Positions 14,862 through 23,455 of a stretch of 33,882 bases of DNA are shown here, in pieces. A model generated the notes under the pieces. It had not been told where the DNA came from. It ran no database searches and saw nothing but the letters and a program-made list of their open reading frames with translations. How positions within the stretch are numbered: the stretch's first letter is position 1; the number at the start of each line of letters is the position of its first letter. The position numbers and the translations under genes are program-made. The stretch spans positions 1-33,882 of the forward strand of contig JAJZRG010000042.1 of assembly GCA_021802825.1 (NCBI GenBank). The letters run 5' to 3'. This stretch comes from Chloroflexota bacterium (lineage in GTDB: Bacteria; Chloroflexota; Limnocylindria; Limnocylindrales; CSP1-4).

Positions 14862-16025
14862 ATGCGCATAGCTTACGTCACAACCTACGATGCTCGGAGT
14901 CCCGTCCATTGGTCGGGGACCGGTTACTCCATGTGGAACGCCCTGAAGGGCGATGGCGTCCAAGTCGATTTGATCGGCCCGCTGGATGAGCCTCTGGCGC
15001 TTGTGTGGAAGGGCAAGACCTGGCTCTATCGCAATTTGCTGCGGTCGAACTACCAGCGCGCCAGGCAGCCGTGGCTGCAGCGACAGTTTGCCCGCCAGAT
15101 CGAGACGCGACTCGCCGGCGGTCACTACGACGTCGTCGTCAGCCCGGGAACGATCCCGATCGCGTACCTGGATACGCCGATACCAGTGGTCTTCTGGACC
15201 GATGCGACTTTCGACGGGGTGGTTCCGTTCTACAAAGAGCGAGTTCGGCGGGGTCGCCGACCTGCCTTCGACAATCTATCGCCGGAGACACTTCGAGATG
15301 GCCATGCCGCTGAACAGGCGGCCTTGGACCGTTGCTCGATCGCCATCTTTTCATCAGAATGGGCCGCTGGGACGGCGCTACAGTACTACGGCGTTGATCC
15401 CTCGAAGGTCCGAGTGGTCCCGTTCGGTCCCAATCTTCAGCGCGAGATCAGTTCCGCCGAAGTGGAGTTGGCGGTCGCGGGTCGCTCGATGGACGAGTGT
15501 CGCCTCGCTTTCGTGGCCATGGAGTGGAGCAGGAAGGGCGGCGACATCGCCATCGACGTGACCAGAGAACTCATTGGCAGAGGAATCAACGCAACCCTGA
15601 CGGTGGTGGGAGTCGCTCCCCCAACCGGTGCACCGCCCTTCGTACAATATGCTGGCTTCATCGACAAGCGGAAACCTCAGGAGCTCGACAGGTACGCGGC
15701 GATCCTCAAGGACTCCCATTTCCTGTTGCTCCCCAGTTGGCCGGAGTCCGCCGGCATCGTGTTTGCGGAAGCGAGCGCCTTCGGCGTGCCCTCGTGCGCG
15801 ATTCGCGTATGCGGGGTTCCGACGATGGTTCGGGACGGACTGAATGGACAGCTATTCGACCGGGATAGCAGGCCGTCCGACTGGGCGGATTACATCGAGG
15901 CATTGATGATTGACCAGGACGCATACCGTTCCCTGGCCAGGAGTACGCACGCGGAATATTCCACCCGACTGAACTGGCGAGTGGCGGGCGAAACGGTGCG
16001 AGCAATGTTGTCCGGCTTGGCCTAG
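14862..16025 (+). CDS. GT4-family glycosyltransferase
   Basis: A 387-residue GT-B fold enzyme. The N-terminal Rossmann half starts MRIAYVTTYDARSPVHWSGTGY; the C-terminal half carries the donor site with LAFVAMEWSRKGGDIAIDV and the EX7E motif (PESAGIVFAEASAFG, retaining mechanism of GT4). No signal or membrane segments. It would add one sugar to the lipid-linked repeat unit on the cytoplasmic side; position right after the heptose operon makes a heptosyl- or mannosyltransferase reasonable, but this is inference. Base use is somewhat less GC-rich than in the heptose operon, which may reflect a separate origin. The start ATG is at 14862; a second in-frame ATG at 14931 is less likely. Confidence 0.85.
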   Translation: MRIAYVTTYDARSPVHWSGTGYSMWNALKGDGVQVDLIGPLDEPLALVWKGKTWLYRNLLRSNYQRARQPWLQRQFARQIETRLAGGHYDVVVSPGTIPIAYLDTPIPVVFWTDATFDGVVPFYKERVRRGRRPAFDNLSPETLRDGHAAEQAALDRCSIAIFSSEWAAGTALQYYGVDPSKVRVVPFGPNLQREISSAEVELAVAGRSMDECRLAFVAMEWSRKGGDIAIDVTRELIGRGINATLTVVGVAPPTGAPPFVQYAGFIDKRKPQELDRYAAILKDSHFLLLPSWPESAGIVFAEASAFGVPSCAIRVCGVPTMVRDGLNGQLFDRDSRPSDWADYIEALMIDQDAYRSLARSTHAEYSTRLNWRVAGETVRAMLSGLA

Positions 16026-16049
16026 TGTCCGGGTCGGAAGTCACCCAGG

Positions 16050-16150
16050 GCTCGCGGACCGCCTTGGCGACACTCTCGCCGGCTGTCTCGGCCCACACGA
16101 ACGGGCAGGGCCAGTCGTTTCAGTTCCTGGCGGACGCGTCGAGTATCGCG
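16050..16150 (-). pseudogene. Remnant of an IS630-type transposase C-terminus
   Basis: On the minus strand within the 244-bp gap between two + strand genes, translation gives an in-frame stop (TGA, 16122-16120) followed by NDWPCPFVWAETAGESV. IS630-family transposases end with a conserved W-N-x-x-P-x-PFVWxKTADEIL pattern, and the PFVW and TA spacing fits. The fragment has no start, is interrupted by the stop, and runs into the 3' end of the upstream glycosyltransferase gene. Only about 20 residues support the call. Nothing else is recognised in 16026-16269. Confidence 0.45.
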
Positions 16151-16269
16151 ACGCGTGCCTCGATGCAACCTGAGCATGGCTCTGGTCCGGTGGCACCCAT
16201 CGCGGACGTGACCGTTTGCTTGGCCGTGCGGGCGTGACGGACCCGGGTGTGTACCAGAGGACACACGAC

Positions 16270-18126
16270 ATGACCGACCTCGTCGTTGTGATCCCGACGC
16301 TCAATGAGGCGGTCCATCTCGCGCGGGCGGTGGAGAGTGCTCGTCGGCTCGGGCCGGTGATCGTCGTGGACTGTGGGAGCACGGACCAGACCCGAGAACT
16401 TGCCACGGAGATAGGCGCCGAGGTCGTAGACCACCCGTGGGAGGGCTACGCGGCCCAGAAGAATTGGGCCCTCTCGCAGGTCGCCGATCGGGCGGACTGG
16501 GTGCTCTTCCTGGACGCCGACGAATGGATTTCGGACGAGCTGGCGCGGGAGGTCCGCACAGCCATCGCATCACCGCTCGCCGGCTTCCACCTTCCGCGGC
16601 GAAACGTCTTCGAGGGGCGGGTATTGCGACACGCGTGGTGGTACCCGGACTACCAACTTCGCCTCTTTCGGACGAACCTCGGGCGTTTTGAGGAGCGGCT
16701 CGTTCACGAGCACGTGATCGTCGACGGCCCCACTGGGTTCCTCACCAGCCCACTCATGCACGAGAACCTCAAAGGGCTCGCTGCCTTCCTTGACCGGCAC
16801 GCACGCTACGCCGACCTGGAGGCTCGGGAGATCCTCAAGGACCGGTCCGGTCAGACGCCAAGGCAGCGTCGGGGACGACTGTTCGGCACGTGGCCGGAAC
16901 GTCGACGGTTCCTCAAGACGCGTGTCTGGTACCAGGTGCCTGCCAGGCCTGCGGTCAGATTCGTCTGGATGTTCTTCATCAAGCGCGGCTTCCTCGACGG
17001 CAGGCAAGGCCTTGTCTACTGCCAGCTCATCGCCGCCTATGAGGCAATGATCGATGCCAGGCTGCTGGAGCTGGAGCGCGGCAAGCATGACGCGGTGGCG
17101 AGTGCGAAACCGGGCTCAGCCGCAGTGCTCCCGCGTTTCGTGTGCCCTCATTGTCGTGAGCCTCTCTCCGGAATGCCCGACGCCTTCGCGTGCGCCGCCT
17201 GCGGACAAGTCTACCCAGTCGCCGACGGCGTACCGGTGCTTCTTCCTCGCTCCTGTGGGGCCGTGGACGACACGCGCGATCTCGCGCACGCCCGCGAACA
17301 CGGAGACACGAAACCTGATCCACACAAGACGGCTCAGCAGGCGCACTTCGACCACGAGGTGGACGAGGTGTTCGAGGTCACCCGACCGCACGGGACGCCG
17401 CGGCTGTACCGTTTCTTGATTGGGGAGAAGCTGCGGCGCGCAACGCGCCCACTGACTCACGACCTCGTGGGCGCGACCGCGCTCACCGTGTGCGGCGGCT
17501 CGGGCATGGATGCGGAGTTCCTGGCGCGCGCCGGCTGCATGGTGTTATCGATCGACATCAGCCTGGAGGCCGCGCGGCGCACTCGCGCGAGGGTCGAGCG
17601 ATACGGGATTCCGATCACGGCTGTCGTCGCCGATATTGAGCACCTGCCGTTCGCCGACGCCTCGATCGACCTGGTGCTTGTACACGATGGGTTGCACCAC
17701 CTTGACCGCCCGGAGGTGGGCCTCGCGGAGATGGCTCGCGTTGCGAGGCGCTGGGTATCGGTGACGGAGCCGGCCGGCGCCGCCCTGACGAAAGCCGCCG
17801 TGAAAGTCGGCTTGGCAGTGGAGTGGGAGGACGCCGGGAACCGCGTTCGGCGCTTGACGAGCGCTGACGTGCAAGAGCGCCTCGCAGATGCCGGTTTCAA
17901 GACGCTCTCGGCCGAGCGCTACGCGATGTACTACCGCCATGAACCCGGCAGACTCTTCCGGATCATGAGCCGCGGCTGGATCTTTCCGCTTGTTCGGGTC
18001 GGCTGGCGGGCGGGTAACGCGCTCTTCGGTCGGTTCGGCAACAAGCTCGTCGTCGTGGCCGAGCGTGCGCAATGCGGCCAAATGGCCACGCCAGATCGGG
18101 GCTCAAAGGGTGGCCATTTGCCGTGA
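16270..18126 (+). CDS. Fusion: GT2 glycosyltransferase, zinc ribbon, SAM methyltransferase
   Basis: A 618-residue three-part protein. Residues 1-~275 are a GT2 enzyme of the WaaE/KdtX type (LVVVIPTLNEAVHL, VVDCGSTDQT, metal motif DADEW with Asp82 and Asp84, WWYPDYQLRLFR, HEHV). Residues 292-311 form a Trm112-like zinc ribbon (CPHC ... CAAC). Residues ~390-600 are a class I methyltransferase (motif I LTVCGGSGMDAEFL near 405-417, IDIS, ADIEHLPFADASIDLVLVHDGLHHL). One chain could add a sugar and then methylate the product. The ATG at 16270 has AGAGGA 8-9 nt upstream. The last ~16 residues (after VVVAERAQC) are encoded by IS-end-like repeat DNA, so the natural C-terminus seems to have been replaced. 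Confidence 0.83.
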   Translation: MTDLVVVIPTLNEAVHLARAVESARRLGPVIVVDCGSTDQTRELATEIGAEVVDHPWEGYAAQKNWALSQVADRADWVLFLDADEWISDELAREVRTAIASPLAGFHLPRRNVFEGRVLRHAWWYPDYQLRLFRTNLGRFEERLVHEHVIVDGPTGFLTSPLMHENLKGLAAFLDRHARYADLEAREILKDRSGQTPRQRRGRLFGTWPERRRFLKTRVWYQVPARPAVRFVWMFFIKRGFLDGRQGLVYCQLIAAYEAMIDARLLELERGKHDAVASAKPGSAAVLPRFVCPHCREPLSGMPDAFACAACGQVYPVADGVPVLLPRSCGAVDDTRDLAHAREHGDTKPDPHKTAQQAHFDHEVDEVFEVTRPHGTPRLYRFLIGEKLRRATRPLTHDLVGATALTVCGGSGMDAEFLARAGCMVLSIDISLEAARRTRARVERYGIPITAVVADIEHLPFADASIDLVLVHDGLHHLDRPEVGLAEMARVARRWVSVTEPAGAALTKAAVKVGLAVEWEDAGNRVRRLTSADVQERLADAGFKTLSAERYAMYYRHEPGRLFRIMSRGWIFPLVRVGWRAGNALFGRFGNKLVVVAERAQCGQMATPDRGSKGGHLP

Positions 18127-18190
18127 CACGGGGTGGCCATTTCCGGCGGCACGAGGCCATTTCGTGTGAAACGAGGTGGCCATTACCCAT
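18074..18190 (+). repeat. TGGCCATTT repeat array, probable end of an IS21-like element
   Basis: TGGCCATTT-type units occur at 18111, 18134, 18154 (AGGCCATTT) and 18177 (TGGCCATTA) with 20-23 bp spacing, and an inverted copy (AAATGGCCA with GGCC before it) lies at 18076-18087. The units continue as CCGTGACACG, CCGGCGGCACG and CGTGTGAAACG, related versions of one ~22-bp sequence. Multiple directly repeated 20-odd-bp ends are typical of IS21-group elements; no transposase is present. The array overlaps the last codons of the fusion gene. Confidence 0.55.
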
Positions 18191-18227
18191 GAAGTCCGCA
18201 GCCGAGCGCACCCACCTCGGTGACGGG

Positions 18228-18283
18228 CCAGCCAGCTGCGAGTGATAGTGCGTGAAACGTCAGTGCAGGGCGGAGCTGGCTGG
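18228..18283. repeat. 10-bp inverted repeat with 36-bp loop
   Basis: CCAGCCAGCT (18228-18237) and its exact complement AGCTGGCTGG (18274-18283) are separated by 36 bp; two more pairs extend the stem outside. It lies between the IS-like array and the methyltransferase remnant. It may be a terminator-like hairpin or element end. I see no gene in 18127-18393. Confidence 0.45.
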
Positions 18284-18393
18284 TCCGTGTCGCCGCTCGG
18301 TGAATGTGGCACTGCCAACTGCTCAGTGACTTCGTCAGTCTCTACCGATGAGGGATAGGCAGAACATTCCGGGTTCCTACCAAGGAACGGAGC

Positions 18394-18841
18394 CTATCGC
18401 AGAAGGTGGCGGCGTGGGTCCAGCGCGAGTGCCATGAATGGCATGCCGGGACCAGCGGCCCGGTGTGCGGGGGATCTCGGATCTCGGATCTCATATCCGA
18501 GTTCCTCGAGAAACCCGCGCACCTCTTCCTGCCACTGACTGCACTCCACCAGGATGATCGGCATAGACGCCTGCAGAGTTCCTCTGCCGCCTCGGAGGAC
18601 TCGAAGCTCAGCGCCTTCGACATCGTAACTCGCGCTCTTCGGCCCTGCCCAACGACAGCACGGTGCCGAGGTTCCTCACGAGTCGAACAGCAACATCATG
18701 GGGAACGCCATCGATGCGAGTCAGCCACGGGCGGTCGATCCGCGCGCCAACCCATCGGATTGGCGGAAATGCCCGCAGGTAGTGCAGGGGGTGGAACCGT
18801 CGGCGAACGCGCTCCAGCAGGGTCGCCGCGAAAGTCCTCAC
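18394..18841 (-). pseudogene. FkbM-family methyltransferase with deleted core and frameshift
   Basis: Two parts of one gene are joined without its middle. The first part starts at a GTG (18841, overlapping the upstream stop as GTGA) and encodes about 70 residues (RTFAATLLERVRRRF ... RWVGARIDRPWLTRIDGV ... GTVLSLGRAEERELR). It then shifts frame: SYDVEGAELRVLRGG, the typical FkbM motif (normally KIDVEGAE), continues as ASMPIILVECSQWQEEV and FLEELGYEIRD to a stop at 18394. The SAM-binding centre, some 130-150 residues, is missing. FkbM enzymes O-methylate sugars, so a decoration step of the glycan seems to have been lost. The deletion lies next to the IS-like repeat array. Confidence 0.8.
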
Positions 18842-19194
18842 TTCACCGCCTGGTCGTCTGTCCAAGCCCTGTCCACACCGTCGCCGATCAGTTCCACGAC
18901 GTAGCCCGTCGACTGGAGTTGCTCCTGCGCAAGCAGGCGACTCCCGTCGATGATCAGCGGGCGTCGCATTGTTCCGTGCATCGCGGCCCAGTCCAGGTCC
19001 CGGTAGCTCGGCCACCCGGTGGCGATCACGGCCGCGTCCGCGCGCCTCTGGATCACGCAGGCAGCACCTGCCGCGATAGGCGGGAACGCTCGATCGAGGT
19101 CCCGCACGGCGTGCGACACGTCCCCGTAGCCCCTGTCGCCTTGCCTCGCGACTGCTAGAACCGCAGAACTCCTCAGTGAGACGTTTGATCTCAT
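18838..19194 (-). pseudogene. C-terminal fragment of UDP-glucose/GDP-mannose dehydrogenase
   Basis: The 118-codon frame contains the C-terminal substrate-binding domain of UDP-glucose 6-dehydrogenase-type enzymes: ADAAVIATGWPSYRDLDW, then MRRPLIIDGSRLL and TGYVVELIGDG. The N-terminal NAD domain, the catalytic Cys motif and the central helix are all absent; the first ~35 codons do not resemble the family. The frame opens with an ATG that overlaps the preceding glycosyltransferase stop (ATGA, 19194-19191) and closes overlapping the FkbM start, so the fragment may still be translated, but it cannot be an active dehydrogenase. It indicates that the glycan once contained, or that an ancestral locus had, a uronic acid. 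Confidence 0.72.
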
Positions 19195-20387
19195 GGGTTT
19201 CGGCGCTCGCGCGGGCCAGCTCGCCTGGTAGCGATGACCGCTTCATACATGGCTTCAAACTCGCCGGCAACGCTTGGCCACGCGAATCTCGCATCGACGA
19301 CTCGCCTGCCAGCTTCCGCCATCGCGAGAGCAGCCGCAGGATCCGCCAGAATCGCATGGACTGCGCGAGCGATATCGGTGGCGTTTCGCTGAGCGACAAG
19401 ACCTGCCCCCGATTCCCGGACTACGTCCTCGATGGCGACCTGTGGACTCACCACGACTGGGCAACCGACGGCCATCGCTTCGGCGACTGCAGACCCAAAA
19501 CTCTCGTCCGCGGACGGAAGCACGAAGACATCGGACCGCTGTAGGAGCGCACGCTTCTCGGGTCCGGCGACGAGTCCAATGAAGGAAACGCGATCGGCCA
19601 GGCCCGCTTTGGCGATCAGTGGCGTGAGGCTCTGACCGATGCCTTCGTCGTCAGGTCCCGCGATGACGAGGTGCGCATCCGGGAACGCCGCGGCCGTGTA
19701 GACGAACGACTCGACGAGCAGAGGGACGCCCTTCTTCGCCGATATCCGGCCCAGAAATGTCACGACGCGGCCGTCGGATTGGAGTCGGGTGTGCTCGAGG
19801 AGGTTGGCCTCGGCAGGCTCCCGGAGGGCGTCGGCGTCGATTGCACCGGGGATAACCCACGTCGGGGCACGATACCCGAGATCTCGGATCGACCGTTCTT
19901 CGCGTGCCGACGTGCACACGATCGCGGACGCGCCGCGCATGATTGGATCCTCGACTAGCAGGTGATATATGTCCTTCGCGTGCCGCTTATGGCCGCGGTG
20001 CCATGGATCGAGAGATCCGTGAGGCTGGACGACATAGGGAACGTGCCAGCGACGAGCGACGGCTGCGGCCGCGATGCTCTGGAACCGGTACAGGCCATGG
20101 ATGTGGACGACGTCGACCGCCGGGATGCGGCCCCGCAGGTGGGCAAGCATCGACCACGATGTCACGTACCGCCTGGGAGCCGAGAGCGGATGGAAGGTTG
20201 TGGAGGCGCCGGCCCAGTCAACGGCGCGTCCCACCGGCACATCGAGCACGCCCGCGACGTCGGCATTCGTGGTGACGATCTCGACCTCATGACCGCGCTT
20301 CGCCACCTGTACGGCGAGCTGGGGAACCCAGCCCGCCGGGCCACCGTACCGTGGCGCGAGCGAACTTATGACGTGGAGGATCCTCAC
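19191..20387 (-). CDS. GT4-family glycosyltransferase
   Basis: A 398-residue GT-B enzyme with the typical start MRILHVISSLAPRYGGPAGWVPQLA (glycine-rich acceptor loop), VVHIHGLYRF, PYVVQPHGSLDPW, and in the C-terminal half VVTFLGRISAKKGVPLLVESF, HLVIAGPDDEG and the EX7E motif ADESFGSAVAEAMAVGCPVV. The HGSLDPW and KRHAKDIYHLL segments resemble colanic- or EPS-type transferases that recognise lipid-linked acceptors. Start codon is GTG at 20387. It is separated from the upstream GT2 gene by 130 bp in which nothing is seen, and its stop overlaps the dehydrogenase fragment. Confidence 0.88.
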   Translation of the reverse strand: MRILHVISSLAPRYGGPAGWVPQLAVQVAKRGHEVEIVTTNADVAGVLDVPVGRAVDWAGASTTFHPLSAPRRYVTSWSMLAHLRGRIPAVDVVHIHGLYRFQSIAAAAVARRWHVPYVVQPHGSLDPWHRGHKRHAKDIYHLLVEDPIMRGASAIVCTSAREERSIRDLGYRAPTWVIPGAIDADALREPAEANLLEHTRLQSDGRVVTFLGRISAKKGVPLLVESFVYTAAAFPDAHLVIAGPDDEGIGQSLTPLIAKAGLADRVSFIGLVAGPEKRALLQRSDVFVLPSADESFGSAVAEAMAVGCPVVVSPQVAIEDVVRESGAGLVAQRNATDIARAVHAILADPAAALAMAEAGRRVVDARFAWPSVAGEFEAMYEAVIATRRAGPRERRNP

Positions 20388-20517
20388 GCAGCAGCGCCGG
20401 GCGCCTGCGGATGGGACCCTGCCACAGGACCGCGGGGAGGTGAGCGGCGCAACATTCTCGATGATCCCTGGACTGCGGGTTCATGAGGCAGGAGCCGAAG
20501 CGGCCGGGGCAAGATCC

Positions 20518-21369
20518 TCACCTGTCGCCGATGAGCACGATGCGCTTGTTATCGTCTTCCGTAAGCCTGATGCTCGGACGGCCCGAGACAGCAGCTCGGA
20601 ACCTCCGCAGCGTCGATCCTGGGGATATCAACCACTTCTCGACACGCACTATCGACGAGACCAAGTGGTCGCTGCCTCTCCATTCGCGGCGACGCACCCG
20701 TCGGAAGAGCCGTCTGCGGTCCATAACGCGCTGCTCCCGGAGACGCCGAGAGCCTGTGATCGTGTCCGGGTAGATGGCGAACGCACCCCACATCTTCTGC
20801 AGATGCCTGAGCGTTCCCCCCGCCATCGCAATATCCACCAGCAGCTCCCCGTCCCAGCACGTTCGATTGGCCTGGTTGAAACCGCCGACGCGTTGAAAGG
20901 CTCGCCTTCGAACAAACGTGGCCTGTTGCAGAACCGTGACCCCACCGAAGACGAAGCGACGGATATTGAACGGGGACGACTCAATTGGCCGGATTACACG
21001 ACCGTCCGCATCGATGAGGTACCCGTCGCCGTACACAACGTCCACGTCAGAATGCGTCGTCAGATAGCCAACTGCTTCTCCGACAGCCCCTGGCAACAGA
21101 GCGTCATCGGCGTTGATGTAAGCGAAGACGTCGCCAGTGGCAAGTTTGAAACCATTGTTCAAACCCTCGGCGGGGCCTCCATCCGGCTCAAGAACCACTT
21201 GGGCAAGTCGCTGCGCGGAGGCTGCGATGATCTCCCGGCTCCCGTCGGTCGAGCCGGGGTCGACCACGATGTACTCGATGTCCGGGTAGTCTTGCGACAG
21301 GACGGACGTCATTGCCCGCGAGAGGTAGCGAGCCTGATTGAATGAGATCGTGACGACAGTGACTCTCAC
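20518..21369 (-). CDS. GT2-family glycosyltransferase
   Basis: A 283-residue GT-A enzyme. Visible: VTVVTISFNQARYLSRAMTS at the N-terminus (nucleotide-binding strand), QDYPDIEYIVVDPGSTDGS, FAYINADDALLPGA with the D-x-D-like NADD metal site, and a WDGELLVDIAMAG acceptor-side acid. No membrane segments, so it acts in the cytoplasm on the lipid-linked unit. I start it at the GTG at 21369, where the conserved strand begins and where it overlaps the polymerase stop as GTGA; the frame is open for another ~90 codons upstream but that stretch overlaps the polymerase gene and looks random. The sugar is not predictable. Confidence 0.87.
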   Translation of the reverse strand: MRVTVVTISFNQARYLSRAMTSVLSQDYPDIEYIVVDPGSTDGSREIIAASAQRLAQVVLEPDGGPAEGLNNGFKLATGDVFAYINADDALLPGAVGEAVGYLTTHSDVDVVYGDGYLIDADGRVIRPIESSPFNIRRFVFGGVTVLQQATFVRRRAFQRVGGFNQANRTCWDGELLVDIAMAGGTLRHLQKMWGAFAIYPDTITGSRRLREQRVMDRRRLFRRVRRREWRGSDHLVSSIVRVEKWLISPGSTLRRFRAAVSGRPSIRLTEDDNKRIVLIGDR

Positions 21370-22694
21370 GGTCTGCCTCGCCCGCGAAAGCGCATCGGAC
21401 TTGGGCCGGCATCCAGGGACCGAATCAACTTGAGCCCGAGAAGACACAGCGCGATCCCATACGTCGCCAGGAGCCGGGAGCTGCTGCCATATGGCGAGAA
21501 TACGACGTTCCAGAGGAGCAGCGCCGTGGAGAAGACGATGAGCGGGGCAAGGTCCAGTCGGACCGCATAGAGGTTCAACAATAGCCAGCCAGCAAGCAGA
21601 AGAATGGCGATCCAGAACACGCCGCCGAGGAACCCGGCCCACACCCAAGAACCCAGCAAGTAGGAGTGCGTCGGGATCAGGCTCACGTCGCTAGGACCGG
21701 CGCCGACGTCGTAACCTAAAAAGTCGAGGCGCGTCGTGAGGAGGTCTGCGTACTTGGAGTCCTTCGCCCACGATCCGTGGCCGAGGAACGGCGAGTCGAT
21801 GATCGCCTGCGTGGACACGAGAATCTCCGGCCGGCCTCCTACCAAGACGCCGAGAGATCCGGACTGTTCGGAGTACTTCGCCTGAGCTGTGGCCCCCAAT
21901 AGACCCTGCGACGCGGCAAAGTCGTAGCCTTGCAGGATGCCGAGGGCCGCGATGACGCAGAACAGCCCGCCGACGGTGGCCCGCGCAAGCGAGGGGTGCT
22001 CCACTGACTGTCGGCTGCCGATCAGGGTGTTGAGCAGGAGATATGCCGATGTGAGCACCGATACGCCGCCGAGGTTCCGGAATCCGAGCAGCAGGTTCAA
22101 TGCACCGAACGCCGCGAAGGCACCGATCGGCAAGAGGGGCGCTCGCGCGCTCCGGCGTCCGGACAATGCAGCCGCCAGAGTGAATCCCACGGGCCCAGCA
22201 AACGCCCACTTCCATGGATCGGACGCGGCATAGATGTTGGGAGCGATGAAGAACCCCAGGATCCCGCTCGCGGCCAGCCCGAGGGCAAACAGGCGGGCAC
22301 GTCGTGGCGTCGCAGCGAGGACGAGGATCGCGGCGAAGTCGGTCAGCGTGAACAGGATGGCCGCCCATCCCCGAGCGTAGTCGGCGAAGGCGCTGCGCAT
22401 CACGAGGTCGGTGACGATCTGGGATACGAGCCAACCGCCCCACAGCCACACGAACCATCTTGGCAGCTTGAGGCGGTCCCTGGCTCCCCATAACCAGGGG
22501 AGCATCACGGCCGCGAGGACCTCGCTGATGATCAGCTGCCCGACCACGGTGACCTGGACAAAGGAGATGGCCGGCACCAGGAACGCCCACGCGTCCAGGG
22601 CCGTGGCGCCCACGTGCCTCGCCTGGGTTGCAGGCCAGGATGTGGAGGTCCTCAGGCGGCCGCCGTTCCAAGTACCTGCCGCGGTTCGGTTCAA
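21366..22694 (-). CDS. wzy: O-antigen polymerase/ligase-like membrane protein (Wzy)
   Basis: A 442-residue integral membrane protein with ten or more hydrophobic segments spread along its whole length and a large extracytoplasmic loop around residues 270-345 (SGSLGVLVGGRPEILVSTQAIIDSPFLGHGSW ... DVSLIPTHSYLLGSW). The HSYLLGSWVWAGFLGG stretch after the loop matches the Wzy_C/O-antigen ligase pattern, where a His in the loop is functionally important. It would link flipped repeat units into polymer. Polymerase and ligase cannot be separated by reading; with Wzx and a CpsD-like kinase in the locus, polymerase is favoured. A TTG start (22694) overlaps the upstream epimerase stop. Confidence 0.8.
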   Translation of the reverse strand: MNRTAAGTWNGGRLRTSTSWPATQARHVGATALDAWAFLVPAISFVQVTVVGQLIISEVLAAVMLPWLWGARDRLKLPRWFVWLWGGWLVSQIVTDLVMRSAFADYARGWAAILFTLTDFAAILVLAATPRRARLFALGLAASGILGFFIAPNIYAASDPWKWAFAGPVGFTLAAALSGRRSARAPLLPIGAFAAFGALNLLLGFRNLGGVSVLTSAYLLLNTLIGSRQSVEHPSLARATVGGLFCVIAALGILQGYDFAASQGLLGATAQAKYSEQSGSLGVLVGGRPEILVSTQAIIDSPFLGHGSWAKDSKYADLLTTRLDFLGYDVGAGPSDVSLIPTHSYLLGSWVWAGFLGGVFWIAILLLAGWLLLNLYAVRLDLAPLIVFSTALLLWNVVFSPYGSSSRLLATYGIALCLLGLKLIRSLDAGPSPMRFRGRGRP

Positions 22695-23452
22695 CGAGTC
22701 GCCCCATCCATGAGGGCTCGCGTGATTGCGGGGACCCGCCGGCGCAGGATGTTGAGTGGGTAGTCGGGTTCAAAGCGCGGAAACCCCGGAAGAAGACCCC
22801 GAACCTTGGCTATCGAGAACTCTTGGCGATCCCCGCCTTCGACCGACACGACCGATGGAGACGTGCCGAGGATCTCCGCGATCACTTCGACCAATCGAGG
22901 AACGGGGGTCGAAACCCCCGAAGCGACGTTCACGACGGTGTCGTAGGCCCCACCGCGAAGGAGGGCTGCGACGATGATCGCGAGATCGTCCACGTCGAGC
23001 AGGTCGCGAGTGGCGGCGGTCATGGTTACGATCGACCCGCCGAGAGCCTGGGCAACCAACGATGGAATGAGTTGATGTGGGTTGCCGCCCGGCCCCACAA
23101 CGTTCGGAAGGCGGAGCACAAGGTGCCGGGCCCCGCTATCCACGACCATGTTCTCGCACTCCAACTTGTGGCGGCCGTACGGCGTTTGCGGGGTCGCGTC
23201 TTGGCTTTCGACGCGAAGACCGCCCACCCGCCCATAGACGGGCGCCCCTGAGAAGTACACGAGGACTGCGTCCCGCTCGCGAGCACGTCCCGTGAGGTCG
23301 CGCAGAAGCGCGCGTTCACGCCGGAAGGCGGACTCATCTTGGCATGTCGAGTCCGACACGCCCGCTGCGCAGATGATGCCATCGGGGACCTTGTCCGCGG
23401 CGGAGGCGATTGCCCGGGCGAGCAGGCCGCTTCCAATGACCTCGAGCGCCAC
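22691..23452 (-). CDS. NAD-dependent epimerase/dehydratase
   Basis: A 253-residue extended SDR protein. The nucleotide-binding loop is ALEVIGSGLLARAI at the N-terminus, a shortened form of GxxGxxG; the active site is in VYFSGAPVYG (Ser) and YGRHK (Tyr-x-x-x-Lys) near residue 92. LRLPNVVGPGGNPHQLIPSL and RDLLDVDDLA are normal for sugar epimerases and reductases of the WcaG group. It is shorter than the usual 300-320, with a reduced N-terminal half. Likely a nucleotide-sugar reductase or epimerase that supplies one of the residues; the substrate cannot be told. Start is GTG, three bases after the stop of the upstream glycosyltransferase. Confidence 0.8.
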   Translation of the reverse strand: MALEVIGSGLLARAIASAADKVPDGIICAAGVSDSTCQDESAFRRERALLRDLTGRARERDAVLVYFSGAPVYGRVGGLRVESQDATPQTPYGRHKLECENMVVDSGARHLVLRLPNVVGPGGNPHQLIPSLVAQALGGSIVTMTAATRDLLDVDDLAIIVAALLRGGAYDTVVNVASGVSTPVPRLVEVIAEILGTSPSVVSVEGGDRQEFSIAKVRGLLPGFPRFEPDYPLNILRRRVPAITRALMDGATR

Positions 23453-23455
23453 CTC

